NCBI GenBank assembly: GCA_022496805.1
Contig: CM040086.1
Coordinates: forward strand, 8,248,501 to 8,312,500
DNA: 64,000 bases
Direction of reading: 5' to 3'
From: Pohlia nutans
Lineage: Eukaryota > Streptophyta > Bryopsida > Bryales > Mniaceae
A program made the position numbers and the translations under genes. Below, piece after piece: positions 34,444 through 46,200 of the stretch. Below the pieces are notes generated by a model, which did not search any database, had not been told where the DNA came from, and worked only from the letters and a program-made list of their open reading frames with translations. The stretch's first letter is position 1. Each line of letters begins with the position of its first letter.

Positions 34444-35577
34444 CTGAGCTCAGTCTCACTCTCTTTTGAAAAATATTATTAAAAATGAAAGTAAAGCTGA
34501 TTTTTAAAATTTACCTACATGGGCGGGATTGATATTTTAATTCTTTTGTAAAGTTAATGACGGGTAACGGGTTCACTGAGTGAGTGGATTCCAGTTCATA
34601 GATATATTGACTTAGATATTCCGTTCTAATGGTACATAATGAAGCCAATTCAGTGTTGTAAATCAATTTCTGGAGATTCAATCCAGAGATTCTGGTTTAG
34701 CCACGCAAGCCAGGTATACCAAAATGTGCAACCTCAATATATTTTGGGTTGCAAAATCTTCTAATCATGTAAGATTTCTTCAAAATTTTGTGGATTCCTG
34801 CCATACATGTCAATTTTTTTGCAATACAAAGTGACTAAAAGTGACTAAAGGCATGTTTTCACTTGGTGTCGAAAGTGATATATTAGACTATTAGTGAGGG
34901 TTTTAGAAATGGATTTTAATACCTTTACACTTTTGGACTAGATTTACTTTGTTGAGATCACTCATGAGACCAATTGTGAACATAGATAGCACGGTAGTAC
35001 CCATAGTAATTGTAAGTACCTTCTAATTTTGACTTTTTTTGAGAAGGAATTGCACATTTTGGTGTATAATCATTACCAAAAAAAGGTGTTACTTTTGACT
35101 ATATAGTGAAAAAAATGCCAAAGTGTCATAACCAATTTCGGATAGAGTGTCGATACCAACACTCTTTTTTTGGTAGTGAGTAGTTGTGGTATTATCATCT
35201 TTGTTGATTACCACAGTAGATTGATTGAAATGCTTTTGCTTGTGTAGCAACGTTTTATTTCTTTTCTTTTGATAAAAGTTGTAGTTGATTTCCTTTTTAA
35301 ACTTTGAGAAAAGGACCAAGGTAATTGAAAAACAAAGGGAAAGTACAAATTCAATCGGGGGCCCGAGGGCAGCCAACTGGAGAAGAGAAAAGAGTATAAA
35401 AGGTGCCATTTAGCATAGTGAAGCCCTCCCAAACAAAACGGCACCTTGTTCTTGCACCAATCATTTAATAATTTAACTTCAAGAGCCCTTCACTATCCAC
35501 ACCATATACCACATGAATATAAAACGTACATCAAATTAACATCAAAATGACATTAAAATGACACTGAGGGGCGGTTT
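34444..35577. other. intergenic with a small hairpin at 35071-35178
   Basis: CATTACCAAAAAAAGGTGTT and its inverse AACACTCTTTTTTTGGTAGTG bound a 108-bp hairpin that resembles a worn CACTA-type miniature (terminal GTAGTG). No matching 3-bp duplication is present. The rest shows nothing recognisable. Confidence 0.4.
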
Positions 35578-36036
35578 ACACTATGGACCAAGAGCCATGA
35601 CCATGGAATTCTAAAATCTGTGATTGGCTCAAAAAGAGCTCTTGGTCCCATTTGGCTTTACACTACCTTGAAAAAAGGAGAATGACCACTAACTTTGAGG
35701 TCCCCTAAAATGCTAAAATTTCCCAAATGGATAATGTTTTCATGGTCTCCTTGATTATAGTTGAGTCGAAGCAAATGCCTCGACTCAACTATAATCTAGG
35801 AGACCATGAGGCTCAAAAATCATTGATTGGCTAGTGTTCAATTATTTAAAGAGAGAGGAGGAAAAAGGGGAGGATAAAAGAGAGAATGATGAGCTTAAAC
35901 TTGTCCCGGTCTAAATCCACTTTACACTACAAAGAGTGACAAAGTCATTTAAAATTGCATTTTTGATTTTTCATGGTCACGGCTCTTGATTTAATTTTCT
36001 TGGTCATGGCTCTTGGTCCATAGTGTAAACCGCCCC
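35578..36036. mobile_element. Harbinger-related miniature (459 bp)
   Basis: The left end GGGGCGGTTTACACTATGGA and the inverted right end GGGGCGGTTTACACTATGGA are identical over 20 bp. The flanks are TGA and TAA, a likely mutated TTA/TAA duplication. An internal hairpin (TTGAGTCGAAGCA with its inverse, 35758-35797) lies near the middle. It is a sister of 27287-27719. Confidence 0.8.
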
Positions 36037-36811
36037 TAATCCCTACATTTTGACATCAAGATGACCCTTCCTAAGTTTAGTGACGCACTTAAACTGAAAC
36101 TGTGCATTGGTTATTGGCTTATTGCTATCCAGTTGACTCAGCCCTGGCCTGCAATAATGAAGCCCTGATGGGACCTCAACAAAATCTCCAATTTTGACCA
36201 ATACCCGTATTAATGTTTAATCATGAATGCCCTGGTGGCTTAGGAAAAGGGGCAAACTGCACCAAACAGGCAAATTGCACAATGGTACCCTTTTAGTCTT
36301 TTACCTGTCCAACTCACTTTTTCTGGCTTTGTCACAAACTTTGTGCATCATACAAATGGAGGACCAGAAAAGGTGACCTATCTGCGTGCAAGTTTCTTCT
36401 TCACCTAGAGGGTTGTTGCATGGGTCTCCAAAGCATGGTCATAAGTTATTTCCAAACTTCGTGCGGAATGACAGCTTTTACAATTTCATGTAGAAAAAAA
36501 AATTAGATTCCAGCCTTGAAGCAGCAAAATCATGTATTTTGTAAACTAGAAAGACAAGGCAGTGAGCGCAATGTTACATGTGGTGTTTGGCTAAATATAA
36601 CCATTCCACCAATCCAACAAGCAGCTACGCTATGAGGAGCTCTGACCGGAAGGAAAAGAATACATTTCAGTGGAATCATGAACGGAATGTATTTGCTACA
36701 GTGATATTTAACTGAAGAAAATGGATGTTCCTGCAATCAGAGCTAATAAAGGAGTTTGTAAATGTCAATTTGTCATCTCCAATAACCTTTAGTTAGAAAT
36801 GAAACAACAAT
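36037..36811. other. intergenic, nothing recognised
   Basis: Apparently unique sequence with a 68-codon minus frame (36530-36736), unassigned. Confidence 0.4.
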
Positions 36812-36815
36812 TTAA

Positions 36816-37233
36816 CCCCTAAATGTCCAAGTGGACGATGTACAAAATCAAATAAAGTTTTCTCATTTGTTACCGACTTTTTGCAGTGTGGGCTTTTTAC
36901 TATATATTTTATGGGAAGTTAGCTTCATGCATACGGTATGTGATCCAAAAATCTCCAAAAATTCCTACACTTAGAGTATTACATTTCAACCAATCACAAC
37001 AAATTTCATGTACGAATTGTCAATATCTTATTCGTAATTAAATTAGAAAAGAATTTTGAATTCCAAGTCTCAATTTTTATACAAAATATTAGTGATAGCA
37101 ATCGCAGATCTAAATAGAATCTAGAATTTAAAATGTACAATATTTATTTATATATCAAGTACAAAATATCCTTCTGAGTTGCATATTATTTGCAAAACTG
37201 GTGAATTGGGAGAGGGTTGAGGACATTTTGGGG
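36816..37233. mobile_element. TTAA element, class F (418 bp)
   Basis: It begins CCCCTAAATGTCC after TTAA 36812-36815 and ends GGACATTTTGGGG before TTAA 37234-37237. Its interior parallels 31042-31611 in inverse order. Confidence 0.85.
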
Positions 37234-37267
37234 TTAATTGTAAATAGTCCAACGTCACTATCCTTAA

Positions 37268-38070
37268 CCCTTTAGTGCCTAGGGTACTGTAGCTCAGAGC
37301 CCTGGATTTCAGTAGATTTTTCCACTATGGTTGAGACTACCAAAAATAGAATGAGTTAAATTAGAAAGTAACCGTACAATTCTATTCTCAACTCGAGAGC
37401 ACATATTTTATCAAAATTTGAGAATCATCCGATGGTGGGATCGGAAGATTATAGTATGTATTTGAACTGTATAATGCACGCTCAAAAACGAGATTTTGGG
37501 GGGTGTGTGACTTCAAAGTTAAATAGAATTTGAGGTAAATTTTCAAAAATAAAAGCAAAGAAGTTCAGCTATGCCCTATGTCAACACCTCTCCGTTGCAA
37601 TCTTTCATATCAAAAATAGACTCACACATAATTATTGTGAGATTTATAAGTGAAAGTGACTTCTCCATGTACGGTTTAGGACAAAATTTTATACGTAGAA
37701 AATTGACAGGAGTGGGTACATTAGTCAAGATCGGATTACACACACTAATGGAAGATGAAGAAGAGAACACAATCCAAAAAAAAAAAACAAGATAACAAAC
37801 TTCCAAACACAAGAAATACTACACAGTACATATGTTGTATTTGTAAGTATTTACTGTATTTTCAAGTATTTGCAGTATTTTCGCGTTCTGTTGATAGGTA
37901 TTTTGATAGTTGTACAATTCCAAATTGAAAATTTCTTTTTCTGGAAGGTGCGTAATGTATGTGGGCAAATCTGAACTTCAAAACTGAAGTTCCAATTCTT
38001 CACGGATTCTCTGCTATTTGCATTTCGGACCTTGTAGTGACCATAATGTGGTCAGCTAGGCACTAAAGGG
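37268..38070. mobile_element. TTAA element, class A (803 bp)
   Basis: It begins CCCTTTAGTGCC after TTAA 37264-37267 and ends GGCACTAAAGGG before TTAT (changed TTAA) at 38071-38074. It is collinear with 4963-5688. A 74-codon frame inside it is repeat-derived. Confidence 0.8.
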
Positions 38071-38074
38071 TTAT

Positions 38075-38384
38075 ACACGACAAGTAAAAGTCATCACTCG
38101 TTGTTTACAATGTTGTGTGGCTCAGCCTTGGTACTGATGGCACTCTCACCAATAGGCATATTGCTTGTTTATGCAGTCTCCACAGAACAGCCAGATGGGA
38201 GAAGGCCATTGCACATCAGATGATACCTCCCCTCCCATCATGCTGGCCACAGTTGTATGTGGGAGAATCTGTACTGAAAGTAAGTTAACTAGAAGCTTCT
38301 ATTGCAACTTTACTACTCACTCAGAATTTGGCCGGGTATGCTCATAGAATGATCCTTTCATTCCCTAATGAACCCCTGAAGGGA
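38075..38384. other. intergenic, nothing recognised
   Basis: Apparently unique sequence of moderate GC with one 60-codon frame, unassigned. Confidence 0.35.
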
Positions 38385-38660
38385 TCTGTCTAAATCCCCC
38401 CATCCAGGGTGGCTCGGAGGCCAGGTTCGGTGGGAGGTGGCAGGGGTGGGGTAAAACCTGCCCCCTATTTTTAAGTTGGAGGGGCCCTTACTTGATCTCA
38501 CAGGGGGCTTCCTAGGATAAATTGGGACCGTAGGCCCCAAATTTAGAAAAAAAAAATCCAAAAAAAGTGCCCAAGGGGCCAAAACGGGGAGGGCTACAAA
38601 ATTGAACCCCACCAAGCCTGGCATCCGAGCCACGCTCGATGGGGAGAAATAAAGAGACCC
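38385..38660. mobile_element. relic of the CCCCCGGTGGTC element family
   Basis: It shares TCTAAATCCCCC at its left edge and GGGACCGTAGGCCCCAAATT in its interior with 41355-41634. The termini are degraded and the right edge is uncertain. Confidence 0.4.
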
Positions 38661-38828
38661 CCTGAAGGACCAAGAAGTCCAAAATGTAACGAGAGCCCTC
38701 TAGAAATTCTATGATCTTTTGGAGCACTGGTGGGATTTTCTTGTGTTCATCATGTTCTGACACTTCACCTGGAACTTGACAGAAGTGGCAAGAGATTGAA
38801 AAATGACGTTTGTCTTCTACATTGTTAA

Positions 38829-39297
38829 CCCTTAAACGTCAAAGTAAACCCATGGGCTTATTTATGAGAGAATAATGAAGAAAAATATGGATTTTCTCAA
38901 CCAAATCAAGCGAGGATTGGAGCCACTAGCAGAAAAGGTGGTGCTCCCCGAGTACATGTTCAAGCAAAATCATTGTGCATGCGTGGAATTGGGCACTACT
39001 TGCATAGGCATCTCCTTTGGCAAAACCACCTTTTCTACTAGTGTGCGTTGGAAAGCTACTGAAAAGTGATCTAGATTCCAAATTTGCACGTCATTAGAGA
39101 GATTGTGGAAACATTGGCAAACAATCAAAGTTAGCAGGAGTTGAGGTTGGGGCATCTGAGGTTATGTTTTGAAAAGTGCCGCAACGCAATAGTGCTGGCC
39201 AACAGTGGCCAAAAGATCCGTTATTTATTTATTTCTTTCTTTCTTTCTTTCTCTCAAATTTAGAAGCCTTTCGGGCTTGCCCGTCCAGGGTTAAGGG
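38829..39297. mobile_element. TTAA element, class D, inverted (469 bp)
   Basis: It begins CCCTTAAACGTCAAAG after TTAA 38825-38828 and ends CAGGGTTAAGGG before TTAA 39298-39301. It contains a CACTA miniature (38924-39043) and a TTTC microsatellite (about 39230-39252). Confidence 0.75.
38924..39043. mobile_element. CACTA-type miniature (120 bp) inside a class D element
   Basis: The ends are CACTAGCAGAAAAGGTGGT and ACCACCTTTTCTACTAGTG, a near-perfect inverted repeat beginning CACTA. The flanks are AGC and TGC. The class D relative near 52000 (minus strand) shows the unoccupied site GAGGATTGGTGCGTTGGAAA, so TGC was duplicated and one copy later changed. A 3-bp duplication and CACTA ends define this superfamily. 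Confidence 0.85.
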
Positions 39298-39301
39298 TTA
39301 A

Positions 39302-41064
39302 ACTTCCATTTGTGTTCTTCCAGTTATTTTTCTGCCAATACTAGTATAGTCGCCTATTTGTTGCAGCAAAAAGTCTCCTATAGCCACCTATAGTCTCCTG
39401 AAAAATGAGCTCAACGCCATACCATCACCCAGTCTTAGCTAGTTGGCACCATTGTGGCTCACCTATGGAGTTGGTCCTAGGCATCATTTTTTTGGGCGGG
39501 GCTATATTTCGCTATATTTCTCTACAAAATATTACATTTCTCTTTTGTTAAGGATAAAATAAGAAAAAAATGACTTTTTTTCGCCATATTTTCTCAGTCA
39601 AGATAACCAAATTTTGTAAAAGAAAAACTACCAAAATATGAAAAAATGTTATCAAAACATGATTATATGATTTCGCCAAATATTCTTTTACGTCACCACT
39701 TAGGCTTCAAGGGAAAAAAACACAGGAAAAGCACTGATAACTTACTCACAGGGTGGATGTAATAATTAGTAATTGTTTGCCTGGGTACAGGTAAACAGGT
39801 CAAGCATTCAAAGATGTCCCCCTGGATGTACAGTACAACTGAATGTATCCGGAGTTGACTCAAGGAATACGCTGACACTCCAATCTTTGAGGGGGGCTGG
39901 GCCCTGGAGACAGCTTTCTCCTCCAGTAAGTTATTTGACATGGAATCTTCTTTTACCAAGCACTCACATTTTGAATGCAAAGTGAGTGGAAATCCCATGT
40001 GGCCGGGCACCACTCGTAATGAACATGATCGTATGAAAATTCGTAGTCTCTTTTCTCTTTTCATGATACATTTTTATCATACTCTTCAATATCACATTCC
40101 AATATTTGCTATGGTGTACCCATGTGATTGGATACTTTCCACATGTCAAATTCTGAATCATGTGGATTGGTTATCAAAAGGTCGAGCGTTGTAATGTAAG
40201 ACCTATATGTCTTTATGGTCAAAAGTGGTCGTTTCTGTATATATAGGAGTTGAAATGAATCATTCAGGAAATTTTAAAGAATGTACCAAAAAATAAAACT
40301 ATATCACTATGTTCTACATTTTTGAACATTGAACATATTTTTTGATAATTGACAAAGAGATTCTTCTACATTTTTGAACAACGAGCTTTTTTGTTATAAT
40401 GCCTAAGAGATTCCAAAGTGAATTTTTAATTTTAATTTGGGCACTTTCATGAAAATGAATTTTTATTTCAAATTGTCTAAATTAAACATAAAATTTCACT
40501 TTAAAATGTAAAGTCTCGTTCCGGCACTTTTGGCATTGCAATGAGGTGCTTGGTTGTACCTTTTGACATTAATTGATTGGAATTAGGTACCAAGATTTGT
40601 ACACCAAAGTTACACAACTCCAAGATGTATTGGACACCAAAATTTGTGTTCCAGAGTTAAATAGTTTTTAAGTTTGTGAGCTAATAGCCCTTCCTTCTGA
40701 CTATAGAAGAAAGACAAAGATGTCTCTTCACCCAATTCTTTTTCTTATTATTTAAAACATATGAAATATTATTAAGTGATGCATTTCCCTATGAAATATC
40801 ATTAGTGTCAAGGGTTTATTCTTTTTGGCTTTCCAAGGCTTGACTAAGACCAAATGTTACACTTAGGATGAATGAGCTATATCATTTTAATTCTTAACAT
40901 AACCATCACTTGTTATGGTTCAAAGAGTCAATGTTATTCATCTCTTTCTATTAGGAATTCATGATATCTTTTAGTTTTTCCACCTTGTTTTTTGCAAATT
41001 TCTTTAATTTAGGTTGTCACGTTTGGGACCCCCTTTAGGCACCAAGGACTTCTATCATTCCTAC
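39302..41064. other. intergenic, nothing recognised
   Basis: AT-rich with overlapping frames on both strands at 39693-40194 that look like chance. No repeat ends were found. Confidence 0.4.
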
Positions 41065-41340
41065 CACAAACTTTTACTCTGTCTCTTGCAAGGCCCCTCT
41101 TGGATTCCATGGACTTCCACTATGTCCCTTTCAAGATACTTTTGCTCATCATGGACTTCACTATGTCTCTTGTAAGGCCCCTTTTTGCTCACCATAAACT
41201 TTCACAATGTTTTTGGCGAACATTCAGAATCATGTCTCTTGCAAAACGCTTTTGCTCACCATAGACTTTCACAATATATCTTGCAAGGCCACTCCTTCCT
41301 CACTATTGAGTTTCTAACCACGTCTCTTGCAAGGCTTAAG
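41065..41340. repeat. imperfect tandem array, unit about 55-65 bp
   Basis: A unit containing ATGTCTCTTGCAAGGC, TTTTGCTCACCAT and GACTTTCACTATG recurs four to five times with substitutions and indels. Confidence 0.65.
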
Positions 41341-41354
41341 CACTCGTTTGAAAG

Positions 41355-41634
41355 GGGATTTCTCTAAATCCCCGGTGGTCTTCAATGAATGGGGACAAAA
41401 GTGCCCCTATTCTTGTCCTTGTAAGGGCCCACCTCAAAAAACAACCCCCTCCTCCAATGGTTTTTTATTCCCAAGTAGGTCCCCCGAGGATAATTCAGGA
41501 CCGTAGGCTCCAAATTTGCAAAAAAAATTGCCAAAAAAAACACCGAAGGTGCCCAAAATGGAAATTACATAAAAGAGGGGGGGGGGGCATGAACAGTGGC
41601 CTGCATTCAAGACCACTGGGGGATATAGAGACGG
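41355..41634. mobile_element. CCCCCGGTGGTC foldback element, inverted (about 280 bp)
   Basis: The left end TCTCTAAATCCCCGGTGGTC and the right end GACCACTGGGGGATATAGAG are inverse copies. Its interior is the reverse complement of 14119-14402. A poly-G run is at 41576-41587. Confidence 0.8.
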
Positions 41635-41656
41635 GGTTTGAAAGGGATGTGACTAC

Positions 41657-41722
41657 AGATAGATAGATAGAAACACCAACCCTATAGAAAGGGCCGGCGT
41701 GAATAAAGTGTCCGTTCGTAAA
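41657..41722 (-). mobile_element. 5'-truncated retroposon end, 66 bp, with 10-bp duplication
   Basis: ATGTGACTAC is duplicated at 41647-41656 and 41723-41732. On the minus strand the insert reads TTTACGAACGGACACTTTAT, hairpin CCGGCCCTTTCTATAGGG, then GTTTCTATCTATCTATCT. It is the same 3' module as at 3777, 15925 and 24612. The duplication and the simple-repeat 3' tail indicate target-primed insertion of a 5'-truncated copy. Confidence 0.8.
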
Positions 41723-41840
41723 ATGTGACTACACCACTACATCGATTATTAGTCACACTAACTATTTACTCAAGGCCGTAACTTAGTAACATCATCATTC
41801 GTACCTTACATTCATCCAAACCATTTCTCATTCCTCAAGT

Positions 41841-42015
41841 CATAACATTCAGTAGCCTTAATGCCCACTGCGTTTCCTTCATGTACTTTGTTCATCACCT
41901 CGAGCCTTCACCTATCCACTTAGCTATTGACGAAGTATTGTTGATTGTGGAATATTCCATACCTGCATATACCGTATAGCCAAGGCAAAGACAATACATG
42001 CTACTAAATGTTATG
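41841..42015. mobile_element. CATAACATTCAGTAGC miniature (175 bp)
   Basis: The left end CATAACATTCAGTAGC and the right end GCTACTAAATGTTATG are inverse copies with one interior difference. A shorter relative (49422-49531) shares the ends and the internal GTGGAATATTCCA palindrome. Confidence 0.7.
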
Positions 42016-42225
42016 GCAATGATTTACAACGAAATAACTCCCTCGGAATAGGGAGATACCCTAAACAAGCTAATGTTGAAAAAACATGATTTTTTTCTCC
42101 TAAACTACTGTGAATCCAATTTTTTTTTGAAACTGGAACAAACTGGTAGATGTCGAGTACGTAAGTGCCTCCCAGGTAAATCACGTGGCCAGTAATAAAA
42201 GGGTTTCGACTCACTAAAAAAATAA

Positions 42226-43279
42226 TTGAAGTGCACGTCGGTCATCAGCATGACGAGGCACAAACCAAGCCATTCGAACCGTCCGATGCGAAGATCCAAC
42301 GGTGCAGATCCAAACCTCATTTCTAGCGCCCCCCGCCCCCCCTCCAGGAGTCCTCACCGGGGCCACCGGCCAGGGACGCCCCGGCAATCTGACGGACCCC
42401 GTCGTGAGGGCGCGTCGTCGATCAGGTCAAGGCCGCGACGGAAAAGCAAGAGGAGCTTCGTGCATGCGGGCGGTCTCCACCAACTTATCATCAGCAGGCA
42501 GGCAAGTCCATTCTACCGCTTGACTGTCGTGCCGATCGAATCATCGGTGTGTGTGCAACGGCTGAATTGTGGGGTCGAACAACGTCGAGCCTGCTAGCCC
42601 GGCCACTAACTTGAACTTACTGTTGCCGGAATCCCCCGAATATCGTCGACTTGCATTATTATTCGTATGATGCAGCAGGACCTCAATCAGTTGCTCAATC
42701 AGCGTGCTTGTTTCTCTTATAGCTCATGCTCACAGTTCGTCTCTACTCGCGTAGATTAGCGCATCGCTAGCTAGTTTTCTGGTAATGATTTCCCAGTTCT
42801 GAGTTGCAGGAATCGGTTGTTGTTGAGGTTCGCATTCCGCGTTCTGGCTGTCTAGATTCACTTTGCTGTGGAGGATGGACTTGGATGAAGAGACCGTCGA
42901 TCATTTGGAATCCGCGTTACGTGGTGCGTCATCTTTTTGTGACCGTGGCGTCGTAACGCAGGTAGTGAAACTGATATGTCGTAACGAGTTCGGATTCTTG
43001 ATTTAAGAATGGGGCCCGAGTAGTGTTTCAGGTTCTTTAGATGAGTTTGGGATTCTTGAGACGGTAGTGATTTAACTAATATTGGGGGAGTATGCTTTTT
43101 GTTGTTGCAGATCTGAACTCTATGAATCCCGGTGCCGCTCTTCGATGTAGTATTTGCTTGCTCGGTGGCACACAATGCTGCTGGCTTTGAATCAAGGTGA
43201 GGAGAATCGTTGCTGAATCTCGTGAAGGAGAGTGACGAGGTATTTCGGAGGAGCTAGCTAGGACGGGTGGTTTGTAGCG
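42226..43279 (+). promoter_or_regulatory. GC-rich 5' region and leader of the ROCO gene
   Basis: GC content rises sharply from about 42240. The sequence contains CCGTCCGATGCGAAGATCCAACGG-like DNA near 42279 (CCGTTGGATC-type motifs are common in plant promoters). No TATA box can be placed with confidence. A good acceptor (TTGTTGTTGCAG) ends at 43110, so the leader probably has an intron whose donor I cannot fix. Frames at 42226-42597 and 42302-42523 are probably not translated as genes. A stop at 43259-43261 is in frame with the main ATG. Confidence 0.5.
43122..43190 (+). other. upstream open reading frame, 22 codons
   Basis: It starts 12 bases after the candidate leader acceptor at 43110, runs from ATG 43122 to TGA 43188-43190, and ends 89 bases before the main start codon. 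Upstream frames of this kind often lower translation of the main protein; here that is inference. Confidence 0.45.
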
Positions 43280-46200
43280 ATGTGTAATTCTCCCGCGGTG
43301 AACACGACGATGGGGGTCTCGCCTAGTGAGACGCTGGCGCTCCCGGCGCCGGCGCCCAACACGCTCACGCTGCCTCCGAAAGCGCAGAATGCGCTGGCGA
43401 TGTACAACCCCATGTCGCTGATCGAGAAGGAGAGCGGGCCCAAGCCGCAGAAGTACTCGGAAGTGGACATCGACGGCTTGATTCGTGCGCTGAACAATCC
43501 GCCGGAGCGAATTGTGGACCTGTACATCCACTACTGCCCGCGCATCAAGTCGGACCACGATAATTGCTCGGTGTCGCTCACGCTGGCGGATCACAACTTT
43601 GTTCGTCGTTTGCTGTACCGGTTCACGGGGCCGGAGCACGCGGACCGCAAGGTGTGCACGAAAGTTATCACGGCCCTCGTAGGTTCCCCCGCGGTGTCGT
43701 CCGTGACGCTGGAGATTGATTACGTGCAATCGGACGTGATCGTTGCCGAGCTTTGCACCGCATTGCAGTCGAATCGCACGCTGCAGAAGCTGAGCGTGTA
43801 CAGCGACAACCGGTTCCAGCAGCCGCTGAACTCCGAGTGCGTGAAGCACATCGCGGAGATGTTTCTGGTGAACACGGGCATCCGGGAGCTTCAGGTGGGG
43901 TTGATCGACATCAACCAGCAAGTCGCGGACAATCTCGCGCTGGCGTTGCGGCGCAATCGGACTCTCCGAGGGCTCACTCTGTACGCGCGCATCGATTCCG
44001 ACGCCATGGCCACCCTGACGAAGCCATTTTCCGGCCAGGAACCCAACCAGACGCTCCAGAAGCTCGAGATCAAAGGGTTCAAGTGTATTGGTGCTCGCGG
44101 CGACGGCCAGATTGGTAATAAAGGCGCGGAGCACATTGCGAACGTGCTGTGCCGGAATTCCTTTCTGAAAGAAGTCGCGTTGAAGAATTGCGAGATTGAC
44201 TCGCTCGGCGTGCAAACGCTCGCGCTCGCCCTCATGACCAACAAATCCCTGGAGGTTCTGGATTTGTCGTACAATCCGCTGGATGTCGACGGGCTGAAAG
44301 AGATTGTGAAAACGATCACCATGGATCCCGCCACCCACGTCCAGCCCAACACCACATTCCGTGAGATTATCATCCGCCATAGCTTCATCAGCCGGCAAGG
44401 AGCTGCCATCTTAGCGAACATGCTCACCACGAACAAGACGCTCGTGAGATTAGACCTGCAATTCAGTGTTCGTCTTTGGACGCCCAAGGACGTGCTTACG
44501 GTGCTTCACTCGTTGAAGAACAACCAATCGTTGCGCTTTCTGGACTTGCGCGGGTGCGAAGGTGTTGCGGGGGAGAAAGTGCTCGCGACGATTCTCGACC
44601 TTCTCGTGACGAATCCCTGGCTGGAGGAATTGGGCGTGGAGGGCACGCCCCTGTCGCGCAAGGGCCACGACGCGGTCATCAAGGCGCAGTTGCGGCGAAA
44701 CGCCGAGAAGTTCATGGAGGTTTTCAAGGGGATGGGGACCGTGACACCGAACTCAGCGCGCGTTTTTCTTTGTGGCATTCCGTTTGCAGGGAAGACGACG
44801 TTCAGGAAGACAATGGTGTACAGCAACATCAAGAGAACTTCAAGCTCGATTCGTTTGAAAACCTCATCTGCCATGAAGGAAGCCATCGGGAACTCCAAAA
44901 TTCTGAAAGCGGGGAGGAAGGAGTCCCAAACGATTGGTATCGAAGTGCAAGTGATCGTGGAAGACAATGTGCAAATCTCCATCTGGGACCTCGCAGGGCA
45001 CGAGGAGTTTCACGCGTTCCACGACCTGGTGGTGCCCAATTTGAGCTCGCAAGGTAGCGCGTGCACTTTCATTCTGCTCAGCGACATCTCCGTGCCGAAA
45101 GGAGGCAGCAAATTCGAGCTCAAAGACCTGAACGTCATCGACATGGAGCTGCGGTACTGGCTGCGCTTCATCGCGTCCAACACGCGCCAGTCGTTGCACA
45201 TGCTACCCAATGTGACGGTGATCTTCACGCACTCCGACAAGTTCCCAAAAGTTGACCTAATTGCGTACTGTAAGCAGCCTGTTGAGAATCTGCGGGTGCA
45301 GTTCCAACGCGTGATCAACATCACCGAGTTTCACGTGGCCGATGCGAGGTCGCGGAAATCGATCGAGCCCGTGCAGAAGGCGATTCAGAAGCGGATCGTG
45401 AGCATCTTGGATCGCGTGCCCAAGGTCTTCGACGCCGTGTCACAATTGCAAACGAATCTCAACGAGTGGAAGAATCAGCACCCGGACAAGCCGCTCATCA
45501 AGTGGTCTGATTTCAGCCTCCTCTGTTCCAAAGTGCCCGCACTGAGACGCCTGCAAGGCCAGGACCTCAAAGTGGCCGATGAGCGGCAGAAGGCGGTCGC
45601 GCGCGCCATGCACGACGCCGGGGAGCTGCTGTTCTTCGACGGGCTGGATTTCATGGTGGTGGATCCGAATTGGTTCTGTCACGAGATTATGGGCCGCATT
45701 CTCAGCCTCGACAGCTCGCTGCTGGTGCTCAAGCAGCCGCTCATCGACAAGAAGGGCTTCACCAAGCGGGAGCATCTGAAGAAGGTGCTGGAAGCGTCGT
45801 TTTGCAAGAATAAGAACCCGCTGTTCAAGGGGCGGAAGGTCCGCGGCGTCATTCCGGAGGATCTCGTCAAGCTGATGGTGAAGTTGAACCTGTGCTTCGA
45901 GCAATTGCCGGGCGACAAAGCTTCCGGGATCTACATTCCGGCGTCATTGACGCACCTCAGTGAAGAAGCGGCCCGCGGCGAGCGGCCCCTCAGTTGGCCT
46001 CTGGGATACGACCAAGTCGTGGATGAGGACCTGCTGCACGTCGGCTGGAGGCTCAAGTGCGAGGACCCGGAACTCACAACTCTCACCCTCGGATTCTTCC
46101 CCAGACTCCAGGTAACACGCTGTTCCTTCCCCTGAAATTAGGGTTTCGAGCATCGTCTTGCATTGCAATATCAACAATCCAGATGAGCCCAAATTATATC

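Noticed and set aside
43076..44398. 440-residue minus-strand frame opposite the ROCO gene
   Set aside because: It is an antisense shadow of a GC-rich coding exon. The plus strand carries unmistakable LRR and GTPase motifs; the minus frame shows only low-complexity arginine-rich sequence.
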